Part shown: piece after piece, positions 22,071-31,400 of the stretch
Position numbering within the stretch: position 1 is the stretch's first letter
Layout: each line of letters starts with the position of its first letter
NCBI GenBank assembly: GCA_000328365.1
Contig: KB312450.1
Span: 354,897 to 418,896 of the forward strand
DNA: 64,000 bases
Reading direction: 5' to 3'
Origin: Capitella teleta
Taxonomy: Eukaryota > Annelida > Polychaeta > Capitellidae
Position numbers and translations under genes: made by a program
Notes under the pieces: model-generated
Databases searched by the model: none
The model's input: only the letters and a program-made list of their open reading frames with translations
What the model was told of the DNA's origin: nothing

Positions 22071-23141
22071 ATGGAGAACACGACATCTTTCACAGAACTA
22101 ACGACCTACATCACGACTGAAATCATCAAGACGACAACAAGGCGGCGCAGTAGGCCACCTCGACCACCGCGTTGGCATGGCGACATGACGGACGCCCTCT
22201 TCATCTACGTGCCTCCCATCCTCATCATAGCTGGAACGCTGGGTAACTTCATGTCTTTCCTCATCATGAGATCCAAGGAATTTCGAAACACTCCATCCAG
22301 CTTCATATACAGTGTACTGGCGATCACTGATACTGCAGTACTGTACACAGGGTTACTCCGGTACTGGCTGGTAGAAGTCTGGGATTACGACCCACGTTTG
22401 GACTCCGACGCCGCGTGTAAAATCCATCTCTTCGTTACGTACCTTATCGGTCATTTATCGGCTTGTTATCTGATGCTTTTGACCATTGAGAGGGTCATCT
22501 CTGTCTTCTTTCCCATGCACTGTAAAACTTTATGTAGTAAGAAGCGCATGGTCATAGCCGTTGTTATCGCTACTCTGGTGGAGACGGCGTTTAATTCGAT
22601 ATTCTTTATCAATTATGGTTTGCTTGTTGTGAATTACAAAAGGCACACTTATCGCTTGTGTCGTAACAATGTTCCTTCCTTTGGTCAAACCTGGGACTAC
22701 ATCGATTCCACCATGGCCGTGTTTGTGCCTTTTGCTGTCATCTTCATCGGTAACATGATGATTGTGTTCAAGTTGTACTTGTCTCACAGAGCCAAGAAGG
22801 CAATGCTCAACCAGAGCTCAGTGAAAGGAACGTCATCAACGACGATTGTACTCATCGCTGTCTGCTCGTGTTTCCTCATACTCACGCTACCAAGCGTGGT
22901 GTATTTCATCGGGCTTGATTACGAAATTTGGCATAAGAAATATAGCGCGTATTTCTACCGAGTAGCCATGATTCTTTACTATCTCAACAATACCATCAAT
23001 TTTGCTTTGTATTTCGTCACTGGGGCTCGCTTCAGAACAGCGTTCGTCAAGATGCTTTGTGGGACCAGGTACGGGGCAGGAGCGAAGGAGACATCAAAGG
23101 GAATGTCCGCCTCGAATGTCACCATGACTGATGCTGTGTAG
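22071..23141 (+). CDS. Class A (rhodopsin-like) GPCR, peptide-receptor type, paralog 2
   Basis: An intronless coding frame of 356 residues starting MENTTSFTE. A Thr-rich, Arg/Pro-rich extracellular N-terminus is followed by seven hydrophobic segments. TM1 has GTLGN, TM2 LAITD, a Cys (AACK) precedes TM3, and TM3 ends ERVISVFFP in the DRY position. TM6 holds LTLPSVVYF and TM7 NNTINFALY in place of NPxxY, followed by TGARFR. The absence of a Pro in the TM7 motif is shared with paralog 1, so it is a trait of this lineage. A 3' splice site (CCCAG) ends exactly at 22070, so an upstream non-coding exon is likely. AATAAA at 23307 is a good polyadenylation signal. Ligand unknown; a neuropeptide-type receptor is the best guess. 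Confidence 0.94.
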   Translation: MENTTSFTELTTYITTEIIKTTTRRRSRPPRPPRWHGDMTDALFIYVPPILIIAGTLGNFMSFLIMRSKEFRNTPSSFIYSVLAITDTAVLYTGLLRYWLVEVWDYDPRLDSDAACKIHLFVTYLIGHLSACYLMLLTIERVISVFFPMHCKTLCSKKRMVIAVVIATLVETAFNSIFFINYGLLVVNYKRHTYRLCRNNVPSFGQTWDYIDSTMAVFVPFAVIFIGNMMIVFKLYLSHRAKKAMLNQSSVKGTSSTTIVLIAVCSCFLILTLPSVVYFIGLDYEIWHKKYSAYFYRVAMILYYLNNTINFALYFVTGARFRTAFVKMLCGTRYGAGAKETSKGMSASNVTMTDAV

Positions 23142-23234
23142 TCACGTGGGTGGATTTCCATATAGAACGGTTATCTACAAACACGTGACATGGACGAATT
23201 TAGTATTTATCGTACCGGTGATTTCTTTTGATTT

Positions 23235-23237
<3 letters not shown>

Positions 23238-23275
<38 letters not shown>
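23238..23275 (+). repeat. Poly-T tract in GPCR 2 3' UTR
   Basis: An uninterrupted run of more than 30 T between the stop codon and the polyadenylation signal. Confidence 0.9.
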
Positions 23276-23306
23276 CAATTGGTGTTTCTTGTTTGTGTTT
23301 GAAAGC

Positions 23307-23312
23307 AATAAA
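23307..23312 (+). terminator. Polyadenylation signal of GPCR 2
   Basis: AATAAA 166 bp after the stop codon, the first clear hexamer downstream of the gene. Confidence 0.6.
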
Positions 23313-24580
23313 GCATAAGCATCCATAAACATTATTGTCGTTCTCGTTTCACTCTTTTTTGTTTTAGTCCAGTCGATTTAGCTCTTAAAAGGGCCGAACC
23401 CGGACAAAACTACAACAAAAGGTTTTCATCGGAATTCTATGCGGAAGTATGCCCAGATTAATAAAAAAAGTACCAAGAAACAATTCATGGAAAAAGTGGT
23501 TAAAATCGAGGATTAATGACGAAAAACCTGGAAAAGTGGAAAGGCTCCGAATCTTGGCATATATAGCATGTCAAATGGAAGAGGAAAAAATGGACAATGA
23601 TATCATTCACAAATTTCTATCACGAGCCGTTAAGGGATCCTAGCAACGGCCGGCACTGATTTATACTTGATGGCCTATAAGCTTATGGTTTCGCGTTGAA
23701 TGTTCAAAAGCTATGCACATAGCTTATCAAATTACAGTAAATGGAAAAACTAAGGCCTTGGTATAATTTTAATTCTCTATACTGGTCATAATTAAGTTAT
23801 GTGATTAATTAGTATCCTGGAAATAGCTGATTGAACCATTGGCTTCGCAGCTGGTCCAATATTTTTCAGACAATGTCGATCACAGCACGCGAACTTTAGA
23901 TGACCTCGGCACCTTTCATGCCTCATGGTATGGGTACTAGTGCAGCAATAGCCTCAAGGGGGCATGTCGACTACTCGCAGAACCAATCCAAGACGAAAAG
24001 TCAGTCAGACAGACATTGAATAGGTTGGAAGGATCAACGTCAAAATATTCAGAGATGCACTCAACATCTCATTCCTGGAGTATGATGATTTAAGTCTTCC
24101 AAGCTTATGACTTGAGTCAACCTTTGACACGCTTTGGAAATTTGCATGATGATTCAAGCATGGGCGTTCATCTTGGTCAGGGTCTATGCAAATGACACAC
24201 TAGGAGGGTGATCACTCGGAAAGAGCCTCTATCATGTTCCTACCGATGATCGATCTGAGTCCATCAGACTTAACCTGCATTCACAGTGCAATGCATTTTG
24301 TTTGCAGCATCTCAAAATAGCACACTCATACTGACATTCGACCAATCCCTATGGTGGAAGGCAATTCAACTCCAGGTAAGTGCCTCATCCTCTAGCGTCC
24401 TCACAACCATGTGTTATGATCCGTTGTATTTAGTACTCAGTTAAGGGGATTAATTACCTCATGCACCTACCTCGTGTGCCATCTTAGACTAAGGAGCCAA
24501 AAGTAAAACCTGATGCTGAGCTCAATAGCATCTATGAAATTATTTTCTGGATCTTTATTAAAGGACAATTTTGGACAAAG
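23313..24580. other. Intergenic DNA with one small ORF
   Basis: Contains a 64-codon frame at 23449-23643 (starts MPRLIKKVPRN, rich in Lys, Arg and Glu, with a predicted helical C-terminal half). It begins with a true ATG, but there is no homology, promoter or splice evidence, so I do not call it a gene. Nothing else is recognised. Confidence 0.4.
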
Positions 24581-24784
24581 TTGTAGGCACGTAGGCTGAG
24601 AGCCAGTCCAGATTCCAATCTCAGATGCTCCTATGCAAGTCCTATAACTAGATCCTTGAATTTTGTAGCCTGTTTTACAGCTGAACCGTGCCACACTTCC
24701 GTAGGCAACATTTCCTGAAGAAACCTGCTGAATGTTTCCATGTGTTGGTATGTCTGTGTCAGAGAGTTGCGGAGCATAGGATTT
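24581..24784 (-). pseudogene. Orphan sushi/CCP domain exon, probably decayed
   Basis: On the minus strand a good 3' splice site (CCTCTTCAG) opens a frame with a sushi (complement control protein) pattern: IPTHGNI, GNVAYGSVARFSC, GYKIQGSSYRTC, WTGSQPTC. Sushi domains use four cysteines. Here the three later ones are present and the first position has Tyr (SYAPQ), which a single base change from Cys would give. No convincing donor follows and no partner exon lies nearby. It is either a lone pseudo-exon or an exon of a gene whose other exons have been lost or lie outside. Confidence 0.5.
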
Positions 24785-26483
24785 CTGAAGAGGACTATTT
24801 TGGTAGAAACTAGTGATGGGCAAAGCTTCAGCTTCGGAATTCGGAATTCGGACTTTTGCGAATATTGGCTAATCTTCGAAGCTCCGGCTACGAATGATAA
24901 GAGTTCAACGAAACCGAATATCAAAATAAATTTTCTCTGGTATCAATTAGACTCTTTATAGGTCACCCTGTTTCCTCGTCTCAGCATTATTCGAAGTAAA
25001 AATAAACACTTGAATGCATAACAAATTTAAAGGATGGGAATCAACAAACGTTGCTTTAACTGGACTCTATTAATGAAAATGAAAAGAACAAACAATCATG
25101 ATTGAAGTTTTATAATGAATATAAACATTTAACACTGTTTGAAAGGATGTCTGCTTTAAAGAATTAGAAGTGATGACCATACAAACATCATTGGTCTAAT
25201 TGAGCACAACTTCTTTATTCGTCGGTTGCTTATGGGCAATACCATGCATTCATGATTTTAATTTTGAATTTTCTAATTAAGCTATGATGAGCATGTTGCT
25301 ATGATATTTAACACTGGTAATAACAACTGACGGTATTAGCAGAATAAGAAACGTCAGGAAACGGCAGACCCAACATGGTGAGTGCCGGGTATTTAAGAAG
25401 GACTTAATTATAGTAACCAAAAATCTTGATACAAGGATGTCAAAAAGCAAAGCTACACAAAAAAAAAAATAGACTCATAGTATATAGTATTCAAGTGTAT
25501 GGATAAAAAAAAAATGCTTTTAACCCTGGAGAATCACATTGAGGTTCACATCCGGGAGAGTTTAAGAGTTGAGTGTATGTGTGCATTTTTTTCCCTACAA
25601 ACCGAGACAATTTACTAGTACTTTGTTAAGTAACTGTCGTAGAAAACAAAAACAAAAACAAAAACAAAAACAAACTGGTGGCACAATTGTATTAACTGGA
25701 TTAAGATTATAGGCGTATATAATAATATAATTGTACATTTTGTGTACCAGGTTAATTAAACCAGACCGCTGGCACAGACGCTCACTTGATAAATCACTCA
25801 CTTTTTCTGATAACACGCAGTGATTTTTTTCTTTCTCGTTTTAGCTCTCAAAAATATTAATTTTATGCACTTCCGTGTTTTAAGACAAAGATTGAAAAAA
25901 AATACTGACGACGAGACGTGACGTCACTTGGAGAAAAAAAAATATACTAAAGTACACAAAAGCACAGCACACAATGTTTTCTGTAAGAAAAGACAAAAGC
26001 TCAGTTTCAGGAAGTGGTCAACAGGAAAGTAAGCTGATAGAAGTCACTCGAGCAGCAGAAAATTGTGCGTCTCAATGCCTCGTGGCAAAGACACGCTCTT
26101 AATTTCACTTCATTGATAACCATTTAGTAATGTAAAATAATCAACATTTCGTTATGTCGCTCAAGTTGTGCCAATTAGACCGATAGACTTTCCATTTCTT
26201 CAAATTGACGATTCTCTTGATCACGAGTCGCAAGTGCCAGCCTCGGCATATGCAGCATATGCGTGTAGCATATGTAGAGTGGCCCAAAGGAAGTGTATCA
26301 ACACGATTCTACTCCATAATATTATGTTAACGATTTTCATTGCGCTTGAATTTCCGATAAAGTGACCAGTCGCAGCGTAAAAGCCGCGCAATACATAATA
26401 ATTATTATTATAATTAGGGTTGTGTAACGTGATGTTATTCGCACAGAACACAGGCTACAAGTATTCCTGTCATTTTTACTCCA

Positions 26484-26485
<2 letters not shown>
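24785..26485. other. AT-rich intergenic DNA
   Basis: No gene recognised. TAGTGATGGGCAAAG near 24811 resembles a hAT-type terminus, but no opposite end was found. An (AAAAAC)n-like run occurs around 25646-25674. Confidence 0.5.

Positions 26486-26549
<64 letters not shown>
26486..26549 (+). repeat. (TA)n microsatellite
   Basis: About 64 bp of uninterrupted TA dinucleotides. Confidence 0.97.
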
Positions 26550-26554
<5 letters not shown>

Positions 26555-26698
26555 CATCTTTTTGCATAAAAATTAATGGCCGTAGAATGAGTGTTCATAC
26601 CATGTAGTTATTTTTGGGAATAATTGGTCGTTTTCAGCCAATCAAAAAATGCTGTTAATATGGAGTACTTTTGGCCCACCCTGCATGCATAAGCCATC

Positions 26699-26783
<85 letters not shown>
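26699..26783 (+). repeat. (AAT)n microsatellite
   Basis: About 28 tandem AAT units running into the inverted SINE heads that follow. Confidence 0.97.
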
Positions 26784-26790
26784 TTGTTAT

Positions 26791-26878
26791 GATTGTGAAT
26801 TGTTATTATTATTATTATTAACAATTCACAATCATAACACGCGTGGTCTGATCAGGTCTCGAACCCGGGACGTCGTGC
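26791..26878 (-). mobile_element. Partial SINE head with inverted duplicate
   Basis: Read on the minus strand, the segment carries CCCGGGTTCGAGACC followed by TGATCAG, CCACG and ATGATTGTGAATT, the same order as in the SINE at 21276-21622. It includes the B box. The sequence GTTATGATTGTGAATTGTT then occurs in both orientations around a short (ATT)n core (26784-26839), so two copies of the SINE segment face each other. No complete element is present. Confidence 0.65.
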
Positions 26879-26972
26879 GAAAATGTGTTGGTGCGAAAAA
26901 ATGCCATCATGAATCAGAGGGGGGTACCCATACAACAACTAGGGGGGCTAATTGTAGACTATCACATAGATA

Positions 26973-27333
26973 ACAGATTCAATTCTGTGAAGCTATAAGG
27001 GTTTAATAATAGATTCGGGTCTGTGAGTGTATCTAATTGTACAGAATCAGATCTGAGGCCTAATTCAATGCATCACAGAATCGATTCTGTTGAACTATAA
27101 GATCCACTACAGAATCAATTCTGTAGGCCTATGGAATACCCTAGAGAATCGATTCTGTGAGCTTATTTGATAAGTACAGAACCATCTCAAGCATTTCACC
27201 CTGACTTCAATGCATCACAGAATCGATTCTGTTGAACTATAAGATCCACTACAGAATCAATTCTGTAGGCCTATGGAATAGCCTAGAGAATCGATTCTGT
27301 TAGCTTATTTCATACAAACAGAACCATTTGAAA
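26973..27333. repeat. 34-bp-period array of ACAGAATCGATTCTGT palindromes
   Basis: About eleven palindromic or near-palindromic units start at 26973, about 27009, 27041, 27075, 27109, 27143, 27176, 27217, 27251, 27285 and 27318. The centre is periodic at 34 bp, with spacers of 17-18 bp. The units at 27075 and 27217 are the perfect 16 bp palindrome ACAGAATCGATTCTGT; others read ACAGAATCAATTCTGT or AGAGAATCGATTCTGT. The block from 27065 is duplicated in tandem at 27207 with a 142 bp offset and only a few differences, so the array has grown by duplication. No adjacent terminal repeats or coding sequence explain it. Confidence 0.85.
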
Positions 27334-27397
27334 TACTTCGGACCAGTTGACTAAATGTTACTACAAATAGTAGCCAATAAGATACCACATGTCATCG

Positions 27398-27475
27398 GTG
27401 TGTGCCTGTGTCATTCGAACCAGTGAAGGCATAAGATTGCAGTCAGCTGGTCAACCAACTGAGCTACTATAATAC
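27398..27475 (-). repeat. tRNA-like sequence (SINE head or tRNA pseudogene)
   Basis: On the minus strand an A box TAGCTCAGTTGG (27466-27455) is followed by CAGCTGACTGCAATC, resembling an anticodon arm with TGC, and a B box GGTTCGAATGAC (27421-27410). The acceptor stem does not pair well, so it is not a working tRNA. The GCTGACTGCAATC string is shared with the SINE at 21276, suggesting a related tRNA ancestor. Confidence 0.55.
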
Positions 27476-28444
27476 TATTGCAAGTGGAGCTGTCTAAGTG
27501 GTTTTGAGTTCTATTAAGTCTATTGAGTTGGTTGCCAAGAGTATTGGATGTTAGCAACCAACAATGTTTCATAGTTAACAGGATTAACAATCATTTTAAG
27601 TTATTAAATTTCAACATCCTTCTCGATCATTCATTCGCAATGCGAGTCGGGAATCCGCGCGATCGACGAATCCTTGCTTTATAGAGTGTATTGTGGGCTA
27701 TAATGACGATATGTCAATACTGAAACAGGATCCGGCTATCCGGTTATAGCTTGCTTGTTATAACCATAAAGATTATCGTTGCCATTTGTTTGTGGAGGAT
27801 ACATATAATTTTAGAAAACCCCTACTTTGTATATGCGCATAATTTGCGCAGCACTCACTCCCATTGGTTGGATGGGGGAGTCAGAGATCACTATCTTCCA
27901 ATCTGCACATTTTGTGATCCTCGTTTTAATGGACGTCGGGCAGTCTGTCCAAAACATTACAACGAAAATCCACTTTGACACATAGTGTATTGCGACTGCT
28001 CTTCTGAATATTTCATTATTTACACATGCACTTGAGGTATTTGCCTTCATTGAAGGTTGTTTGTGCTGTCAAATCTGGAAAACATATTGTTTGATAATGA
28101 TTATCATTCTGATTATGATATCCTTCAATCATTGATGATTGAATCAATTCAATACCAGTTTTGATTTCAGTTGGGTCACTCAGTGACTGATTGACTCATT
28201 GAGTGATACCGATTATCAGTTTCAGACTCACTCAGTGTAAAGGACTATAATAGTTACAGTCATTTACGTAACCTAGACTAGCTATACTAATTAAGCTAGT
28301 AGCTGACATACTATTTGGCGAATGCCATATAGTATTAGTATGTATGTAACTTCGAAGCCTTGCACTGATCAAGGTGTTGACATGGTGATGATGGTCTCCT
28401 TAATTTCAGCCTTTATTCACTTTTTGCTCTTTCTCTTCCCGCAG
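27476..28444. other. DNA upstream of JAK, probably 5' UTR intron
   Basis: A good acceptor (CTCTTCCCGCAG, ending 28444) shows that an exon lies upstream, but I cannot place it. Short repeats of ATTGATT/ACTCAGTGA type fill 28080-28230. No coding exon is recognised. Confidence 0.5.
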
Positions 28445-28454
28445 TCGAATATCG

Positions 28455-31400
28455 ATGAAGCGAGGGGGCTCAGAGAAGCACACCCCTGTCGCTCCTGATG
28501 GATCTGGTGTGCGTGTTCACGTGTTCCGTGACATCCCTGCTGATGGATCGTACGTCGCTCCTCACTTCTTCGAGTTTCAAAATATCGGAGGGAGTTTCAC
28601 CGCTGAGGAGTTGTGTATGCGTGTGTCGAGAGAGCTTGGCATTGGGTCACTAGCGTACCAGGTGTTTGCTTTGCAGACGTTTGATAAAACTCCTGTGTGG
28701 CTGCCCCCTAACGAGGAGATCCACTGCAATGAGGATCAGTGCTGCCACCTACAGTTCCGCCTTCGCTTTCTCCCTCCGCAAGATCAGATGCTGGCGTTGG
28801 CAAACGGCTTAGATGAAGCTGCTTTCAACTATTTCTTCCTTCAGTGTCGCAATGATTTCGTCAATGACAAAGTTACGTACGACGATGGTAAACTAGGGCA
28901 AGATCGGGCGTTGGGTTTAGCTATATCGGACATTGTGCGCTACTCGAAGGAGTACAACATCTCTCAATCAGACGTCTCATCTCGCTTGAAGCCAAAATAT
29001 TTTATACCCAACAGTGAAAAAGCCGCCTTTAAGAATCTGTTGAGTAAATTCAAGCTCAACTTGAATCTCAAGACACATATCGATAGTGAGATGTTTGAAT
29101 GTCGTGGCATGCCGCTGGTTCAGCTGAAATTCCGATACATCTATGATGGCTTGCTCATGTATGCCCCCGGTTATGGTGTTGAAGAGTACACGACAGATGA
29201 CGGATGTATCCTCAGAATACAACCCCACGATGAAAAGCACCCAGGATTCAACATCATTGACCGGAGTGTTACTGGCGAAGCCGTGAGTATCACTGTTTAA
29301 TATCGTTCAGCTCTTACCATATTTAACCCTACAGCATGTCGAGACTTTTGCTCGTATCGAGGATCTCATGGATATTGTCTTCAATGATAAATCCAAACTG
29401 AAAATATTGATCAATCGGAAAAACGGCTCGCCCCGGGTACAGAAGTGAATCTGCTTAATAACTTTTGTTAATAACGATTGTTGATCTTTTATTCAATTAA
29501 CCAGAATCTAGGCTTCCACAACACTGCCACTGTACGCGAATTTATTTCTTGTCTTGACGGCTATTACCGATTGATGGAGAATTTTCATCATCACTTATGT
29601 CGTGAGATTAAAGCTCCGCAAATGTTTGATCAACAACAAAAGTATTACGTGCATGGTCCTGTCAGGTATCAGTCGACTGCGCTGAACAATCAGTGCTTTA
29701 ATTGGGCGTCAATTCCAGTAACGACTGGGCCAAAAGAAGACTTATCGATCGAAATCGCCGTGATGCTGAAGTCAACTATATGCTCAGACAGAAGAGCAAA
29801 GAAGTCGGTGATTTAGTTTTGGTTCTCTTGAACAAGGGTGGTGTGATTGAGTATCCTCTGAAACGACTCTCGACTGCACAGTTCCAGGTTTGTACCTCCG
29901 TTCTTATACACACTGTTAGTACCTCTTATATTTAATTATCAAAATTCTTCTGTTCTTAAATGTAATGGTGTTCTGCTTTAGTTGGTGACAGAGCGAACAG
30001 GAGAACCGATCATGGATAGTCTCCAGGAGCTGATCGCTTATTACAAGCAGGACAATCACAAGACCATCCGGCTCAAGAAAGGTGTTCCAGTGGCGTATCC
30101 TTGTGAGTCCAGCGTTTATTCATTCATACGGAATGTGAGATATCTGTTTGATCAGTCGACAGTCACTTGTATCTCTGCCGGAGTTCAGTTCGCTCAGAGT
30201 CTACTGTGTGCGGTGAAGGCCCCTTGCAGCACAAAGCATTCATTAGCGTGGTGTCGTCAGTGGAACTGAAGAAGAAACTAGGAGAAGGCTTTTACACGGA
30301 GGTCTACAAAGGTTATCTGGAAGGGTCAGATCACGAGAAGAAGAAAATGGCTGTTAAGTTACTTCAGACGAAAGCCAATCAACTCCCTGGGTTTGGTATC
30401 CCTGCCCTCCAGGTTAGTTCCCTGTTGAATCAGAAGAATATTTTTTGATAACTTAATTATTTTTCACCGCCAGGCAATGTTGGGCGCTGTTCACAAGGCG
30501 GCCTTCTGGGACTGCCCTCAACTTGTGCGTGTTCACGCTGTGTGTTTAAACCCTCCTGTGAAAGTACTCGTCGACTATTGCAAGTTTGGACCTCTAGATC
30601 AGTTCCTGTACCGTAGAGGTACTGCAGTGACGCCGTTCCACGCTATCAGCATCTGTGAGCAAATCAGCCAAGCTGTCCTGTATCTGGTGAGAGGTTATTT
30701 CATTTCCGATATTTGATATTCAATTATTAATCAACACAGCAAGATATCTTGATTGGCGGTCATGACTTGGGTAACGTGCATGGCAACATTCGATGTCATA
30801 ACGTTCTCGTCAGTGACACCAAAGGAGGCCTCAAGGTCAAACTCAGCGACCCAGGATTGGTTGACCTCTTCAACTCTCTGCCCATTACTGACCAGATGAA
30901 TTACTTCAGGTGCAGAATGAATCTTTTGGGGTCATGGTATCATAATGTTTTGTTTATTCAGGATGCCATGGTTACCGCCTGAACAGCAGCACCAGTCAGT
31001 TTACGCTGATCGTTACGCTCTTGGAATAACAATTTGGGAAGTTTTTAAGCTTAGAGAAGAGCCGAAACAGTACGATGAAATGATGGCAGAGGTTATTATA
31101 TAATTTATACCCCAGGTCATACCTTTGCACGCTTGTATGCTTGTAGGTCGTTCGTAACGGGATTCGTGGAAGAATTCTTCCCAAGTTGAAGACTTCCGAT
31201 CGTGATTTGATGGACACGATTGAAAAGATCAACAGCATCATTGACGTGAGGGTCATTCTCTTCTTGTGAATGCTGATAGGGTATCTTTTTCTCCAGGGCT
31301 GCTGTAATAAAGACCCTGAGAAGCGGTTCCACCCGCGGGAAACAGTACGCAGTATAAGAGAAGCATTAGCCAATATAGGTGAAGACGGATGTGCAGCGTT

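Noticed and set aside
24811-24825. hAT transposon terminus (TAGTGATGGGCAAAG)
   Set aside because: No opposite terminal repeat or target duplication found.
26337-26824. ORFs rich in Ile/Tyr and Ile only
   Set aside because: Translation of TA and AAT microsatellites.
26973-27333. CRISPR array
   Set aside because: Repeats and spacers have CRISPR-like spacing, but this is animal nuclear DNA, the spacers repeat between units, and there is no cas gene.
27398-27475. Functional tRNA gene
   Set aside because: A and B boxes are present but the acceptor stem does not pair and the T arm is mismatched.
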